From Nitrincola alkalilacustris (lineage in GTDB: Bacteria > Pseudomonadota > Gammaproteobacteria > Pseudomonadales > Balneatricaceae): a stretch of 64,000 bases of DNA. The number at the start of each line of letters is the position of its first letter. The first letter of the stretch is position 1. The notes beneath the pieces were generated by a model that was not told the DNA's origin, searched no databases, and was given only the letters and a program-made list of their open reading frames with translations. The position numbers were made by a program, and so were the translations under genes. The stretch lies in the NCBI RefSeq assembly GCF_008973755.1, contig NZ_WBOM01000013.1:1-64000 (forward strand), read 5' to 3'. This document shows positions 53,221 through 62,564 of the stretch, one piece after another.

Positions 53221-53982
53221 ATGGCTAAATGGGGAATGGTCATTGACCTGGACAAATGCACGGGCTGTCAGGCCTGTACCACAGCCTGTGCGATGGAAAA
53301 CAATACGCTGCCCGGTGAGAGCTGGCAGGATGTATTGTTTTACCATGAGGGGGAGTATCCCAGCGGGCAGATGAAGTGGTTGCCGCGTCCATGTATGCAG
53401 TGCGAAAAACCTTCGTGTGTGTATGTGTGTCCGACGCGCGCTACGTATAAAGATGAAAATGCGGGTGGTATCGTATTTGTAGATTGGAACAAGTGCATAG
53501 GCTGCAAATACTGCATGATCGCCTGCCCTTATGGGGTGCGTTTTTACGCAGATGAAAAACCCCTGATAGAACCGGATATGCGCGAGGTGTATCCCGGGCA
53601 GAACAAGCAGTTGTGGAGCCCGCCCTATCAGAATCCCGACGAGGACTGGCGCCGGGGAATCGGTATACAACCACCGGGTGTCGTGTCTAAATGCACCTTC
53701 TGTTACCACAAGGTCAGCAAGGCACCAGCCGGCACGGTGGACTTTGATGAAGATAATCCTGCCGTAAAAGAGTATGTACCGGCCTGTGTTCGAACCTGTG
53801 CCCCCAAAGCACGCTATTTCGGTGATCTGGATGCACCCGACAGTCAGGTCAATCAGCTCATTGGTGACAAGCATGGTGTACGTCTGAAGGATCATACCGG
53901 TAATAAGCCTCAGGTCTATTATCTTGGTGCAGGCGCAGGTGTGCCAGCGTTCACTCCGGCAGACAAGGGGGATAAGTCATGA
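53221..53982 (+). CDS. arxB: 4Fe-4S electron-transfer subunit (ArxB/PsrB-like)
   Basis: A 253-residue ferredoxin subunit with four cluster motifs: CTGCQACTTAC, CMQCEKPSCVYVC, CIGCKYCMIACP and CTFC...C...C in the C-terminal half. It starts at MAKWGMVIDLDKCTGC without a signal, so it is co-exported with the Tat-carried catalytic subunit. It passes electrons between the Mo subunit and the NrfD membrane protein. Its stop overlaps the next start by 4 bp. Confidence 0.9.
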   Translation: MAKWGMVIDLDKCTGCQACTTACAMENNTLPGESWQDVLFYHEGEYPSGQMKWLPRPCMQCEKPSCVYVCPTRATYKDENAGGIVFVDWNKCIGCKYCMIACPYGVRFYADEKPLIEPDMREVYPGQNKQLWSPPYQNPDEDWRRGIGIQPPGVVSKCTFCYHKVSKAPAGTVDFDEDNPAVKEYVPACVRTCAPKARYFGDLDAPDSQVNQLIGDKHGVRLKDHTGNKPQVYYLGAGAGVPAFTPADKGDKS

Positions 53983-55175
53983 ATAACAACAGTAATCTGC
54001 TCAAGGGCGGCATGGGTGTCGTGTTACTGATATTATCTGCGGTGATTCTGGTTGTCAGTCTGTTTGTTGCGCTGACCAATCTGGGGTCACAGGGACATGC
54101 TTCCTTTAATACCAGCTCAACCCTGCCATGGGGACAACCGATTGCGACCTACCTCTACTTTGCCTTGGCATCGTCAGGCCTGGGCCTGCTGGCGTCCTTG
54201 CCTCTGGTGTTCGGATTCAAGCAGTATTATCCGGTGGCCAAGCGCTGTGTTTTTCTCGCATTCGTCATTCTGATCTCAGGGATGGCTGTGCTGGCGCTGG
54301 AGCTGGGTAATGTATTTCGCATGCTCTGGGCAATTCCGCTCAATCTGCAGGTGCAGTCAGCGATGTTCTGGATGGGGGTGTTCTATGCCCTGGACCTGCT
54401 CTTCCTGCTGTGGAAATTCAGTAAGCTGGATGCCGGAGAGTGGGACAGCAAGACCAGCAAGCAGGTAGGGATCGCGTCTTTTATCGGCGTTCTGCTAGCT
54501 AGCGGTAACTTGGCGCTGATCTTCGGCATGATGAGCATGCGCCCCTTCTGGTTTGATGGACTATTGCCCATCTACTTCTACTTCACCGGCGTGACCAGTG
54601 GTATGGCAGCGCTGGTGTTTTTTGTCTATCTGGCTCATGGCTTCAGTCGGGATAGAATGCATCCGACACTGCAGTCGCTGTTGAGCGGGGCGTTACCGAA
54701 GATGTTTGCAGCTCTGATCGGGGGAACCTTGCTGTTTATTGCCGCACGCGCCATTACCGGGGTGTACAGCAATAATCCCGAAATCCATCTGGTCTGGAGT
54801 GACTATCTCTTTGCATCGTCTCTCTACCATCTCTCTTTGTGGGTCGGTCTGCTGTTGCCCTTCCTGCTGATGCTGAATGGTAACTTCCGTAATCAGGCAG
54901 GTGTGCAACTGCTGGTGTCTGTTCTGGTGTTTCTCGGGCTGTTTGCCGAGCGCTTCTACTTTGTTGTGGGTGGGCAGGTGGTGCCGCTGTTCAAGGGTAC
55001 CTGGTATCCCGATATGATCGCGTATACCCCCTCTCTGACGGAGTGGGCGCTCACATTTGTGGGCTGGTCACTGGCGCTGCTGCTGATCGTTCTTGGCGAG
55101 CGCTTTCTGAACCTGTCGGCTATGCCTGATGGGGTTGCTGAATCAACGTCCGCTCGGCCTCTGGCTGCAGGCTGA
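53979..55175 (+). CDS. arxC: NrfD-family membrane anchor (ArxC/PsrC-like)
   Basis: A 398-residue polytopic protein with about ten membrane helices, for example VVLLILSAVILVVSLFVAL and FPLLFLASSGLGLLASLP-type stretches. It matches NrfD/PsrC quinone-binding anchors, which exchange electrons with the menaquinone or ubiquinone pool. Translation is coupled to the FeS subunit through an ATGA overlap. Confidence 0.88.
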   Translation: MNNNSNLLKGGMGVVLLILSAVILVVSLFVALTNLGSQGHASFNTSSTLPWGQPIATYLYFALASSGLGLLASLPLVFGFKQYYPVAKRCVFLAFVILISGMAVLALELGNVFRMLWAIPLNLQVQSAMFWMGVFYALDLLFLLWKFSKLDAGEWDSKTSKQVGIASFIGVLLASGNLALIFGMMSMRPFWFDGLLPIYFYFTGVTSGMAALVFFVYLAHGFSRDRMHPTLQSLLSGALPKMFAALIGGTLLFIAARAITGVYSNNPEIHLVWSDYLFASSLYHLSLWVGLLLPFLLMLNGNFRNQAGVQLLVSVLVFLGLFAERFYFVVGGQVVPLFKGTWYPDMIAYTPSLTEWALTFVGWSLALLLIVLGERFLNLSAMPDGVAESTSARPLAAG

Positions 55176-55230
55176 GCCCAACCCAACCGGGCAGGCCAGT
55201 TGGCGTGCCCGGTATGACAGGAGCTGATGT

Positions 55231-56154
55231 ATGAATGGAACCATGGTGATTGAAGCACGGCAGCTTTTGAGTTCAGCCGAGCTGTATCTATGCCTGTCTC
55301 GGGCTTTTCAGCTCGGCCAGCAGACAATCACGCTGGAACAGATGCGTGAGGCTTTGCTGCCTGACCTGCAGCAGCTGGCCGAGGCACTCCCTGCGCTATC
55401 GCCAGCGATGCTCAGGCAGCTAGAGGATGATCTGGGCTGTTTACCGGATACGGATGCGCTGATGCGCGAGTTCAGCAGGCTGTTTCTGATGCCGCCGGCA
55501 CCGGCTCCTCTGAATCTGGGGTTTTATCTTGATGGCGGCATGATGGGTAACACCCCGGTGATGCTTGAGGCATTTTATCACCGTTACGGACTGGCGCGAT
55601 CGGATCATTTTCATGATGTGTCGGATCATCTGTCACTGATTCTGCACTGGCTGGCATGGGTCTATGCGCAGGTCAATGATCCCATCACTTTCGCTGATCA
55701 GGCTGATGAGGGGTTGCAGGATGCTGCACAAGTGATAGCACGCTACACCCTGCCAGGTTTGGACAGGCTGATCGAAACACTACAAGGCAAGGATGTCGCA
55801 GTGACCGCTGGCGCTATCTGGCTGCATCTTTTGCAACTGCTGCAGGCGCAACTTCAAGAGGATTTAGCCCGATTGCGTGGTATGCAGTCAGAAGAGCTGT
55901 TCAGCCCTGTGAGCTCTGCTGAAGCAGTGGTGGATGAGGGGATGTATGGCAAACATGCCGATATTGATAAGCAATTAAACTGCCAGCAGTGTGGCCGCTC
56001 TTTTGCGGCCGGCCGGATTCTGGCCGAGATGATAGATCGTTTGCAGGCCGCTGATGTTTCTACACGTCATGTTGAGGTTTGTGAGACCTGTCGTGACACC
56101 GGGGATAATCAAGGTCGGTCATCCGTGGTATTGCAGCACCGAGGGTGTGGATAA
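55231..56154 (+). CDS. arxD: TorD/DmsD-family chaperone with C-terminal Cys pairs (ArxD-like)
   Basis: A 307-residue helical chaperone. The N-terminal 230 residues fit the TorD fold (EFSRLFLMPPAPAPLNLGFY, then DHLSLILHWLAWVYAQV). The C-terminus adds two CxxC pairs (C251/C254 and C284/C287) that could bind zinc, which is unusual for TorD proteins. Such chaperones bind the Tat signal and aid cofactor loading of the Mo subunit. The ribosome site is GGAG. The stop overlaps the FKBP start (TAATG). Confidence 0.85.
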   Translation: MNGTMVIEARQLLSSAELYLCLSRAFQLGQQTITLEQMREALLPDLQQLAEALPALSPAMLRQLEDDLGCLPDTDALMREFSRLFLMPPAPAPLNLGFYLDGGMMGNTPVMLEAFYHRYGLARSDHFHDVSDHLSLILHWLAWVYAQVNDPITFADQADEGLQDAAQVIARYTLPGLDRLIETLQGKDVAVTAGAIWLHLLQLLQAQLQEDLARLRGMQSEELFSPVSSAEAVVDEGMYGKHADIDKQLNCQQCGRSFAAGRILAEMIDRLQAADVSTRHVEVCETCRDTGDNQGRSSVVLQHRGCG

Positions 56155-56621
56155 TGAGAGCAACTGCTTTACGCATTACAGCTGACTATCGGCTTCTGAA
56201 CAGTGCAGGCGAGTGCCTGGATCAGTCGACCCCTGAGCACCCGATGCGCTTTGTTACGGGGCAGCGACAGGTGATGGCTGCGATTGAGCAGCAATTGTCT
56301 GGCTGCTCGGTAGGTGATGAGATATCAATCACGCTGACACCGGAGCAAGCGTTTGGTCCACATCGGCCGGAGTTGGTTTTTGAAGCGGTACGACAGAACT
56401 TGCCACCGGATCTGGACATTGTACCCGGAATGACCCTGATTCCGGGCGGTCAGACGGGTCGATTCGAGTTGAAAGTGCTGGCGTTGACGGAAAAAGGAGC
56501 GCTGCTGGATGGTAATCATCCTTTAGCTGGCCAAACACTGACCTGGGAGATCAAGATATTGGATGTGGCTGAGAGCCCTGAAGCAGAAGAGCCCGATATC
56601 ATGCCGATAAGATGGGTGTAA
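56154..56621 (+). CDS. FKBP-type (SlyD-like) peptidyl-prolyl isomerase
   Basis: A 155-residue protein from ATG 56154. The FKBP start ITADYRLLNSAGECLDQST, the core FVTGQRQVMAAIEQQLSGCS and VGDEISITLTPEQAFG fit SlyD; an insert-in-flap domain follows (PGMTLIPGGQTGRFELKVLA). SlyD lacks its metal-binding His tail here. SlyD-type proteins help fold metalloenzymes. It is translationally coupled to the chaperone gene, so it likely serves maturation of the molybdoenzyme. Confidence 0.85.
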   Translation: MRATALRITADYRLLNSAGECLDQSTPEHPMRFVTGQRQVMAAIEQQLSGCSVGDEISITLTPEQAFGPHRPELVFEAVRQNLPPDLDIVPGMTLIPGGQTGRFELKVLALTEKGALLDGNHPLAGQTLTWEIKILDVAESPEAEEPDIMPIRWV

Positions 56622-56727
56622 TGAGATGTATGTGCTCAATAAATAAGCAATCTATTTTCCATGCGGTATTCTCGCTATAATGCACTGCAACATTTTAGGT
56701 TCTGACCCACACAGCGAGATCCGGATA

Positions 56728-57120
56728 ATGACAACGAATGACGATCAGCTGCTGCCACCGGAAGGTGTGCTCAGTCTGCAACGCCCTGCTGGCCACGAAG
56801 CGATCAACATGTTTGGTGATGTCTATGGTGGGTGGGTCGCCTCTCAGGCGGTGCTGGCCAGTGAAATCCGTGCCGGACAGGAGGCCGATGGCCGTGTTGC
56901 GACGGTATCGGTCGGTCGTATGTCGTTCATGTCACCGGTGCTGCAGGGCACTATTCTCAGCTTCTATACTGAGGTTCTGGAGCGGGGTACCAGCTCGTTG
57001 CGTATCAAGGTTGAGGTCTGGGGGCGCTGCCCGGACGGCAGAGAGCCGCGCAAGGTGACCCAGGTTGAGTGTGTGCAGGTCGCCATCGACGGCCATGGGC
57101 ATATCCGCACCCTGCCCTGA
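56728..57120 (+). CDS. Acyl-CoA thioesterase, YciA-like hotdog fold
   Basis: A 130-residue hotdog protein from ATG 56728 (the in-frame ATG at 56680 is unsupported). INMFGDVYGGWVASQAVLAS corresponds to the YciA catalytic segment NANGDIFGGWL with its Asp, followed by VSVGRMSFMSPVLQGTILSF. It hydrolyses acyl-CoA. It is probably an independent unit. Confidence 0.87.
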   Translation: MTTNDDQLLPPEGVLSLQRPAGHEAINMFGDVYGGWVASQAVLASEIRAGQEADGRVATVSVGRMSFMSPVLQGTILSFYTEVLERGTSSLRIKVEVWGRCPDGREPRKVTQVECVQVAIDGHGHIRTLP

Positions 57121-57422
57121 TGTTCCCGACAGGCCAGCTCCCGCTACAGCAGGCCTGTCAGCACTTGTCATCCCCTCACTGTGAACATTCCTGTACACCC
57201 GCCTTCACTTTCCTTACCCCGGCTACCGTTATTGGCCACCTTTTATTGGTCATTGACCTGCCCCTCACAAAGCGATACATTTCACCACAAAGCGATACAT
57301 TTTTCTGTCTGAATGTTTGTTTTTTTGTGTTACTTTCTCTGTTCAGTCTGAGTGCTCCCTGTACAGTAGCGCTGGATAATCATGCTGAAGAGTTTTGACC
57401 CGTAAGATCAATAACCATAAAA
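57121..57422. other. Intergenic, upstream of chemoreceptor
   Basis: About 302 bp without a gene. It holds a 20-bp-period direct repeat (57266-57302) and a T-rich stretch at 57300-57345. Confidence 0.5.
57266..57302 (+). repeat. Two direct repeats CACAAAGCGATACATTT, 20-bp period
   Basis: Identical 17-bp units lie at 57266-57282 and 57286-57302, spaced two helical turns apart, about 120 bp before the chemoreceptor start. This is the layout of a tandem protein-binding site. Confidence 0.75.
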
Positions 57423-59228
57423 ATGAGCCCCGCGATGAGTCTTTATACCTCGATAGAGAAGACCTTCTTCCATAGTCTGACCCGTAAAATTCTGGGTAAC
57501 CTTCTGTTCATCACGCTGTTTCTGCTGGGTATGGCACTGGCGGTCGGGCACTATGTCAGCGATCTGAAGCAGCAGGTGAGATCCACGGGTATTCCGGCAG
57601 AGGTCGCTCAGCAACTGGTTCAGCGTCTCGACTCTCTGCAGCTGGTCACCGCTGTGATTCTGGTGGCAGGTCTGCTGGCCGGACTTTTCGCGCTGTTCTT
57701 CATGCGCCATCTGATCGTGCGGCCCATTACCGATATGATCCAGGTGTTGCGTGCTATTAAGGACAATCACGGCGATATCTCCGCGACGCTGCCGGAATAT
57801 ACGCATGACGAGATTTCGGAGATGGCGGCCAGTTACAACGCCTATTCCAGCTCTCTTAAACAGATGATCTCTCAGGCCAGGCGCTGCAGTGTCGGTGTGT
57901 CGTTGAATGCAACTCGGCTACAGAAGATTCTGACCCAGGCGCATGGTGTGATGTCGCGACAGGAAGATGCCGCGCAACTGGTATTTCAGTCCAGCAGTGA
58001 AGCGACTGAGGCGATCAATAATGTTGCCAACAGCACGCTGGCGATCAATGAGCAGAACCAGAATAACCTGAGCGAAGTACGCAGCTCGCGCCAGGAGCTG
58101 CTGGGGGTTCAGCAGCAGATTGCGGCCATTCGTGAACAGGTCAGCCATTTTCAGGGAATAGTTCAGCGTCTGAGCGATAACTCGCAGAACATCACTCAGA
58201 TCCTGTCGATGGTCAAGGGCTTTTCCGAGCAGACCAATCTACTGGCGCTGAATGCGGCGATCGAGGCGGCCCGTGCCGGGGAAGCGGGGCGTGGCTTTGC
58301 CGTAGTTGCAGATGAAGTACGTACCCTGTCGCAGAAGGTCAGTGGTGCCACATTGGAGATAGACAAGAATATCGGTGAAATGGGTGCCCTGGTTGGTGAA
58401 ACCAGCGCCAGCGCGCATACGATTCTGGAGTATGTGCAGAGTACCGAGACCTTCATCGACTCAACCAATACGCAGTTCAGCAATCTGGTGCAGGACTTCG
58501 AGCAGGTCAATGCCCAGCTGACAGGCATCAGTGCCGCTATCGATGAGCTGGCTTACACGAATAAAGAGTCGCATAGCAATGTAAACGAGATCACCAGCAT
58601 CAGTGCCACCATCAAACAGGAGATGGACGAATCACAGGCACATGCGCTGGCGCTGGAGAAGGCAACAGAGGAGACGCAGGAGCTGCTGTCACAGTTCATC
58701 ATCGGCTATGGCGGCTTCGAGCATATTCTGCAGACCGGCAAGCGCTGGGCCGCTCAGACTCAGGCCCATCTGGAGCAGTTGGCAGCAGCAGGACACAATA
58801 TCTTTGATGATCAGTATAAGTGTACCAATCCGGGGCAGTTGCCTGAAAAACTGGATCTGACCTATACGGATGTTTATGACAGAACACTGAGGCCAGTGTT
58901 TGACAGCTTCATCAATGAACACCCCGAATTCAGCTATGCGATCGGTATGGATCGCAACGGTTATGCTCCGGCGCACCACACCAAGGTTTCAAAACCCCTG
59001 ACCGGTGATGTAGCTGTGGATAACTTCAACAGCCGTAACCGTCGTCGTATCTACGGCACGCGTGCCGAACAGCGACGCGCCAGAAATACCTCACCCTTCC
59101 TGCTGCAGACTTTTATCCGGGATACCGGCGAGGTGCTGAACGATCTGTCGATTCCGATCTTCGTCAACGGCAAGCATTGGGGGGCGTTTATCATGGGCTT
59201 CAACCCCGAGCTGCTGTTGAAGGATTGA
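57423..59228 (+). CDS. Methyl-accepting chemotaxis protein with C-terminal ligand-type domain
   Basis: A 601-residue receptor. TM1 is at about 23-43 and TM2 at 76-97, with only about 30 residues between, so there is no large periplasmic sensor. HAMP is at about 98-150 and the signalling hairpin has [20 protein letters not shown] and [19 protein letters not shown]. After the hairpin, about residues 420-601 form an extra domain ([46 protein letters not shown]) that resembles a PAS/Cache sensor in the cytoplasm. Start 57423 or 57435. Confidence 0.9.
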   Translation: MSPAMSLYTSIEKTFFHSLTRKILGNLLFITLFLLGMALAVGHYVSDLKQQVRSTGIPAEVAQQLVQRLDSLQLVTAVILVAGLLAGLFALFFMRHLIVRPITDMIQVLRAIKDNHGDISATLPEYTHDEISEMAASYNAYSSSLKQMISQARRCSVGVSLNATRLQKILTQAHGVMSRQEDAAQLVFQSSSEATEAINNVANSTLAINEQNQNNLSEVRSSRQELLGVQQQIAAIREQVSHFQGIVQRLSDNSQNITQILSMVKGFSEQTNLLALNAAIEAARAGEAGRGFAVVADEVRTLSQKVSGATLEIDKNIGEMGALVGETSASAHTILEYVQSTETFIDSTNTQFSNLVQDFEQVNAQLTGISAAIDELAYTNKESHSNVNEITSISATIKQEMDESQAHALALEKATEETQELLSQFIIGYGGFEHILQTGKRWAAQTQAHLEQLAAAGHNIFDDQYKCTNPGQLPEKLDLTYTDVYDRTLRPVFDSFINEHPEFSYAIGMDRNGYAPAHHTKVSKPLTGDVAVDNFNSRNRRRIYGTRAEQRRARNTSPFLLQTFIRDTGEVLNDLSIPIFVNGKHWGAFIMGFNPELLLKD

Positions 59229-59338
59229 TCTCTGACATCATGGAGCTCCCGGAGTCCTTGGTTGAGTGTATGCCGCAGGGAGTGTATTTACGGCGTCTCA
59301 CCCAGGGTGTTTGGGAGCTCCCATGAAATGCGAACCGA

Positions 59339-61549
59339 TCAGCAGACTTCCAGACGGGCAAAGCCCACCACCAGCCATTTGCTGCCCACCTCATCGAAGT
59401 TGATCTGAATCCGTGCCTTGGGGCCGGAGCCTTCAAAGCTGGTAACCATGCCTTCGCCGAACTTGGGGTGCAGCACGCGTTGTCCCAGATTGAAGCTGGG
59501 GGATTCGGGTTCGCTGTTGAACAGTCGGCTGCTGCTGGCTCCGCCGCCATAACTGTTGCGCTGGCTGCTCAGAGGGCGGCTGATACTGTTGTTCAGACGG
59601 ACCTCTTCGATCAGTGCTTCGGGTATCTCCCTGACGAAGCGGGAGACGCGATTGGTGGTTTCCTGTCCGTGCAGGCGGCGTGATTCGGCGTAGGTCAGAA
59701 ACAGTTTCTGCATCGCACGAGTAATACCGACGTAGCACAAACGGCGCTCCTCTTCGAGACGCCCCGGTTCCTCTGCCGACATCTTGTGCGGGAACAGCCC
59801 CTCCTCCATGCCTGCCAGAAACACCATCGGAAACTCCAATCCCTTGGCAGAATGCAGCGTCATCAACTGCACGCTGTCAGTATGCGCGTCTGCCTGGGTA
59901 TCGCCGGCATCCAGTGCCGCCTGATCCAGAAATGCAGAGAGCACCGATACCGCTTCATCTTCGTCCGCCTGACTCTGCCACTGGCCGGCAAACTGGCGCG
60001 TTGCCGTGACCAGTTCCTCAAGGTTCTCGATACGGGACTGGGCTTTTTCGCCCTTCTCCTTCTCATGATGCTCAATCAGGCCTGAGTGTTGAATGACATG
60101 TTCAGTCTGCTCATGCAGGTCAAGCCCTTCAGTCTCGGTATTCAGGCGGTTGACCAGATCCAGAAACCCCTGCAGAGCATTAGCCGCACGTGCCGGCAGT
60201 TGTTGCAGCGATATGATCTCGTTGGCTGCACGCCACATGGAGATCCCTTCGTGGCGAGCCTGCTCGCGGATCAGCTCTATGGTGCGGGTGCCGATGCCGC
60301 GGGTCGGAACATTGATGACACGCTCGATCGCCGTGTCATCATCGCGATTGGCCAGCAGACGCAGATAGGCAAGTGCATTCTTGATCTCAAGCCGATCATA
60401 GAAGCGTTGTCCCCCATAGATGCGGTACGGAACCCCGCTGCGGATCAGGGCTTCCTCCAGTACACGAGACTGAGCGTTGGAACGATACAGAATGGCGGTT
60501 TCATCGCGGCGGTTGCCGTGGTCGATCCACTTCTCGATCTGATCAACGATAAAGCGTGCTTCATCCTGCTCATTGAAGGCGCTGTACAGGGAGATAGGTT
60601 CACCGTCGCCATCTTCGGTCCACAGCTCCTTGCCAAGACGCCCGAAATTGTTGGTGATCACCCCGTTGGCCGCTTTCAGTATGGTGTTGGTGGAGCGGTA
60701 ATTCTGTTCCAGGCGCACTGTTTCTGTACCGGGGAAATGCTCCGGCAGGTTCTGGATGTTCTCGATGCGGGCACCGCGCCAGCCATAGATCGACTGGTCA
60801 TCATCACCGACCGCCATCAGCTTCTGCTCGCCCTCGCATAACAGTCGCAACCAGGCGTACTGAATGGCGTTGGTATCCTGAAACTCATCCACCAGCACAT
60901 AGCGGAAGCGTTCGCGGTAGTGCTTGAGCAGTGCAGGTGCCCGGTCACGCAGCAGTTCGAGTGCACGCAGCAGCAGCTCACCGAAGTCGATCATGCCGCC
61001 GCGCTCGCACGCCTGCTCATAGGCTTCATAGGCACGGATCATGGTCTGCTGGAAGGGATCACTGCTGCGTTCAAGGTGTTGGCTGCGTAGCCCCTCATCC
61101 TTCTGCGCATTGATGAACCACTGAATCTGGCGGGGTGGCCAGCGGGTTTCATCCAGCTGCAGCTCGCGACACAGGCGTTTGATCAGGCGTAGCTGATCGT
61201 CGCTGTCCATGATCTGGAAGTTGTCCGGCAGTCCGGCATCACGCCAGTGCGCACGCAACAGACGGTGAGCCAGGCCATGGAAGGTACCCACCCACATGCC
61301 TTGGGTATCGATACCCAGCAGCTGTTCGATACGTCCGCGCATCTCACGGGCCGCCTTGTTAGTGAAGGTGACCGCCATGATGGAGTAAGGAGAGAAGCCT
61401 TCTGCCTCGATCAGCCAGGCGATACGATGCACCAGCACTCGGGTCTTGCCGGAACCGGCTCCGGCCAGCACCAGCAGGTTGCTGACATCGGCCGAAACCG
61501 CCTGGCGCTGAGCATCATTCAGCGAGTCGATGATATGAGTAACGTCCAT
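59339..61549 (-). CDS. uvrD: DNA helicase II UvrD
   Basis: A 736-residue SF1A helicase. Motif I AGAGSGKTRVLVHR is near residue 30, motif Ia AVTFTNKAAREMRGR, motif II LVDEFQDTN, motif III VGDDDQSIYGWRGA, motif IV EQNYRSTN, motif V LMTLHSAKGLEFP and motif VI LCYVGITRAMQKL. The C-terminal tail contains a Tudor-like GQRVLHPKFGEGMVTSFEG that binds RNA polymerase. It unwinds DNA in mismatch and excision repair. It lies 31 bp downstream of thrB. Confidence 0.96.
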   Translation of the reverse strand: MDVTHIIDSLNDAQRQAVSADVSNLLVLAGAGSGKTRVLVHRIAWLIEAEGFSPYSIMAVTFTNKAAREMRGRIEQLLGIDTQGMWVGTFHGLAHRLLRAHWRDAGLPDNFQIMDSDDQLRLIKRLCRELQLDETRWPPRQIQWFINAQKDEGLRSQHLERSSDPFQQTMIRAYEAYEQACERGGMIDFGELLLRALELLRDRAPALLKHYRERFRYVLVDEFQDTNAIQYAWLRLLCEGEQKLMAVGDDDQSIYGWRGARIENIQNLPEHFPGTETVRLEQNYRSTNTILKAANGVITNNFGRLGKELWTEDGDGEPISLYSAFNEQDEARFIVDQIEKWIDHGNRRDETAILYRSNAQSRVLEEALIRSGVPYRIYGGQRFYDRLEIKNALAYLRLLANRDDDTAIERVINVPTRGIGTRTIELIREQARHEGISMWRAANEIISLQQLPARAANALQGFLDLVNRLNTETEGLDLHEQTEHVIQHSGLIEHHEKEKGEKAQSRIENLEELVTATRQFAGQWQSQADEDEAVSVLSAFLDQAALDAGDTQADAHTDSVQLMTLHSAKGLEFPMVFLAGMEEGLFPHKMSAEEPGRLEEERRLCYVGITRAMQKLFLTYAESRRLHGQETTNRVSRFVREIPEALIEEVRLNNSISRPLSSQRNSYGGGASSSRLFNSEPESPSFNLGQRVLHPKFGEGMVTSFEGSGPKARIQINFDEVGSKWLVVGFARLEVC

Positions 61550-61580
61550 GGGCCTTGTTTTTCAGTTCTCTGTCGATGGC

Positions 61581-62555
61581 TCAGTCGAGGCTGGCCGGGG
61601 AGTGGATCCGGTTCAACAATATCCGTTTGTATTGATCCGGGTCTTTCAGTTTCATGCTCTTGCCTTTGCGTGCAGCCTGTTCAACACCCAGCCAGGGGAT
61701 CAGGCGCGACAGCCAGAAGCGCATGGCAGCGGTGCGGGTCAGAATCGGCCAGGCATGCTGCTCGTCAGTGGTAAATGGCCGCACAGCCGAATAGCCATCA
61801 AGCAGGGCACGCTCTCTGAGCGGGTCGATCGTGCCATCAGGATTGCAGCACCAGTCGTTGGCGACGATTGCCAGATCAAACAGGTGAAAGGCAGTCGCTG
61901 CATTGTACAGGTCGATGATCGCTTCAAGTTTGCCATCACGGAACAGAGCGTTGTCGGAAAACAGGTCGCCGTGGATAATGCCCGAAGGCAGATCGAGTTT
62001 TTTCTCACGCAGTTCATCAAACAGGCGAACTTCCTGTTTCAGCAGTTCGGCATCCTCGCTGCTCAGCAGGTGCGCCAGCGCCTGACTTTCACGCCGCCAC
62101 CAGAACACGCCACGATGCGCCTGGCGCTTCATATAGAAGTCGGTTCCGGCAAGATGAAAGCGTGCCAGTGCATCGCCAATCTGGCGGCAATGATCCTCAC
62201 CGAGCTCGGATTGAGGGAGGTCCTGGCCATAGAAACGGGGCTGGAAAAAGGCCGGCTTACCCTGGAGTTGTTTCAGCGCGATGCCGTTCCTGTCCTCTAT
62301 CGCATAGGGCACCGGGATGTCGCGTTGCGACAGCCAGTGGCCCAACTCAACGAAGAAGGCCATCTCCTCTTCAGGCAGCTCTTCAAAAATGGTCAGTACC
62401 AGATCAAGCGTGGTGCCTGACTGGTCGAGGGTAACGAAATAGTTGGTGTTTTCGATGCCTGCTTCTATGCCCTGCCAGCTTTTCAGCTCGCCCAGGTCGT
62501 AGTCAGACAGCAGCTTGACCAGCTCTGCACGGGTGATCTCTGTATATACTGCCAC
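61581..62555 (-). CDS. thrB: Homoserine kinase, ThrB2 (APH-fold) type
   Basis: A 324-residue protein of the aminoglycoside-phosphotransferase fold: IEAGIENTNYFVTL, ALKQLQGKPAFFQPRF, the catalytic IIHGDLFSDNALF and AIIDLYNAATAFHLFDLA. It phosphorylates homoserine for threonine synthesis. The polA-DUF2782-thrB arrangement is conserved in Pseudomonas, which supports the call over an antibiotic kinase. Confidence 0.93.
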   Translation of the reverse strand: MAVYTEITRAELVKLLSDYDLGELKSWQGIEAGIENTNYFVTLDQSGTTLDLVLTIFEELPEEEMAFFVELGHWLSQRDIPVPYAIEDRNGIALKQLQGKPAFFQPRFYGQDLPQSELGEDHCRQIGDALARFHLAGTDFYMKRQAHRGVFWWRRESQALAHLLSSEDAELLKQEVRLFDELREKKLDLPSGIIHGDLFSDNALFRDGKLEAIIDLYNAATAFHLFDLAIVANDWCCNPDGTIDPLRERALLDGYSAVRPFTTDEQHAWPILTRTAAMRFWLSRLIPWLGVEQAARKGKSMKLKDPDQYKRILLNRIHSPASLD

Positions 62556-62564
62556 GTTTGATGC

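Noticed and set aside
59239-59323. Imperfect inverted pair around GGAGCTCCC between the chemoreceptor and uvrD ends
   Set aside because: The arms are separated by a long loop, contain a mismatch, and no T-run follows; too weak to call a terminator.
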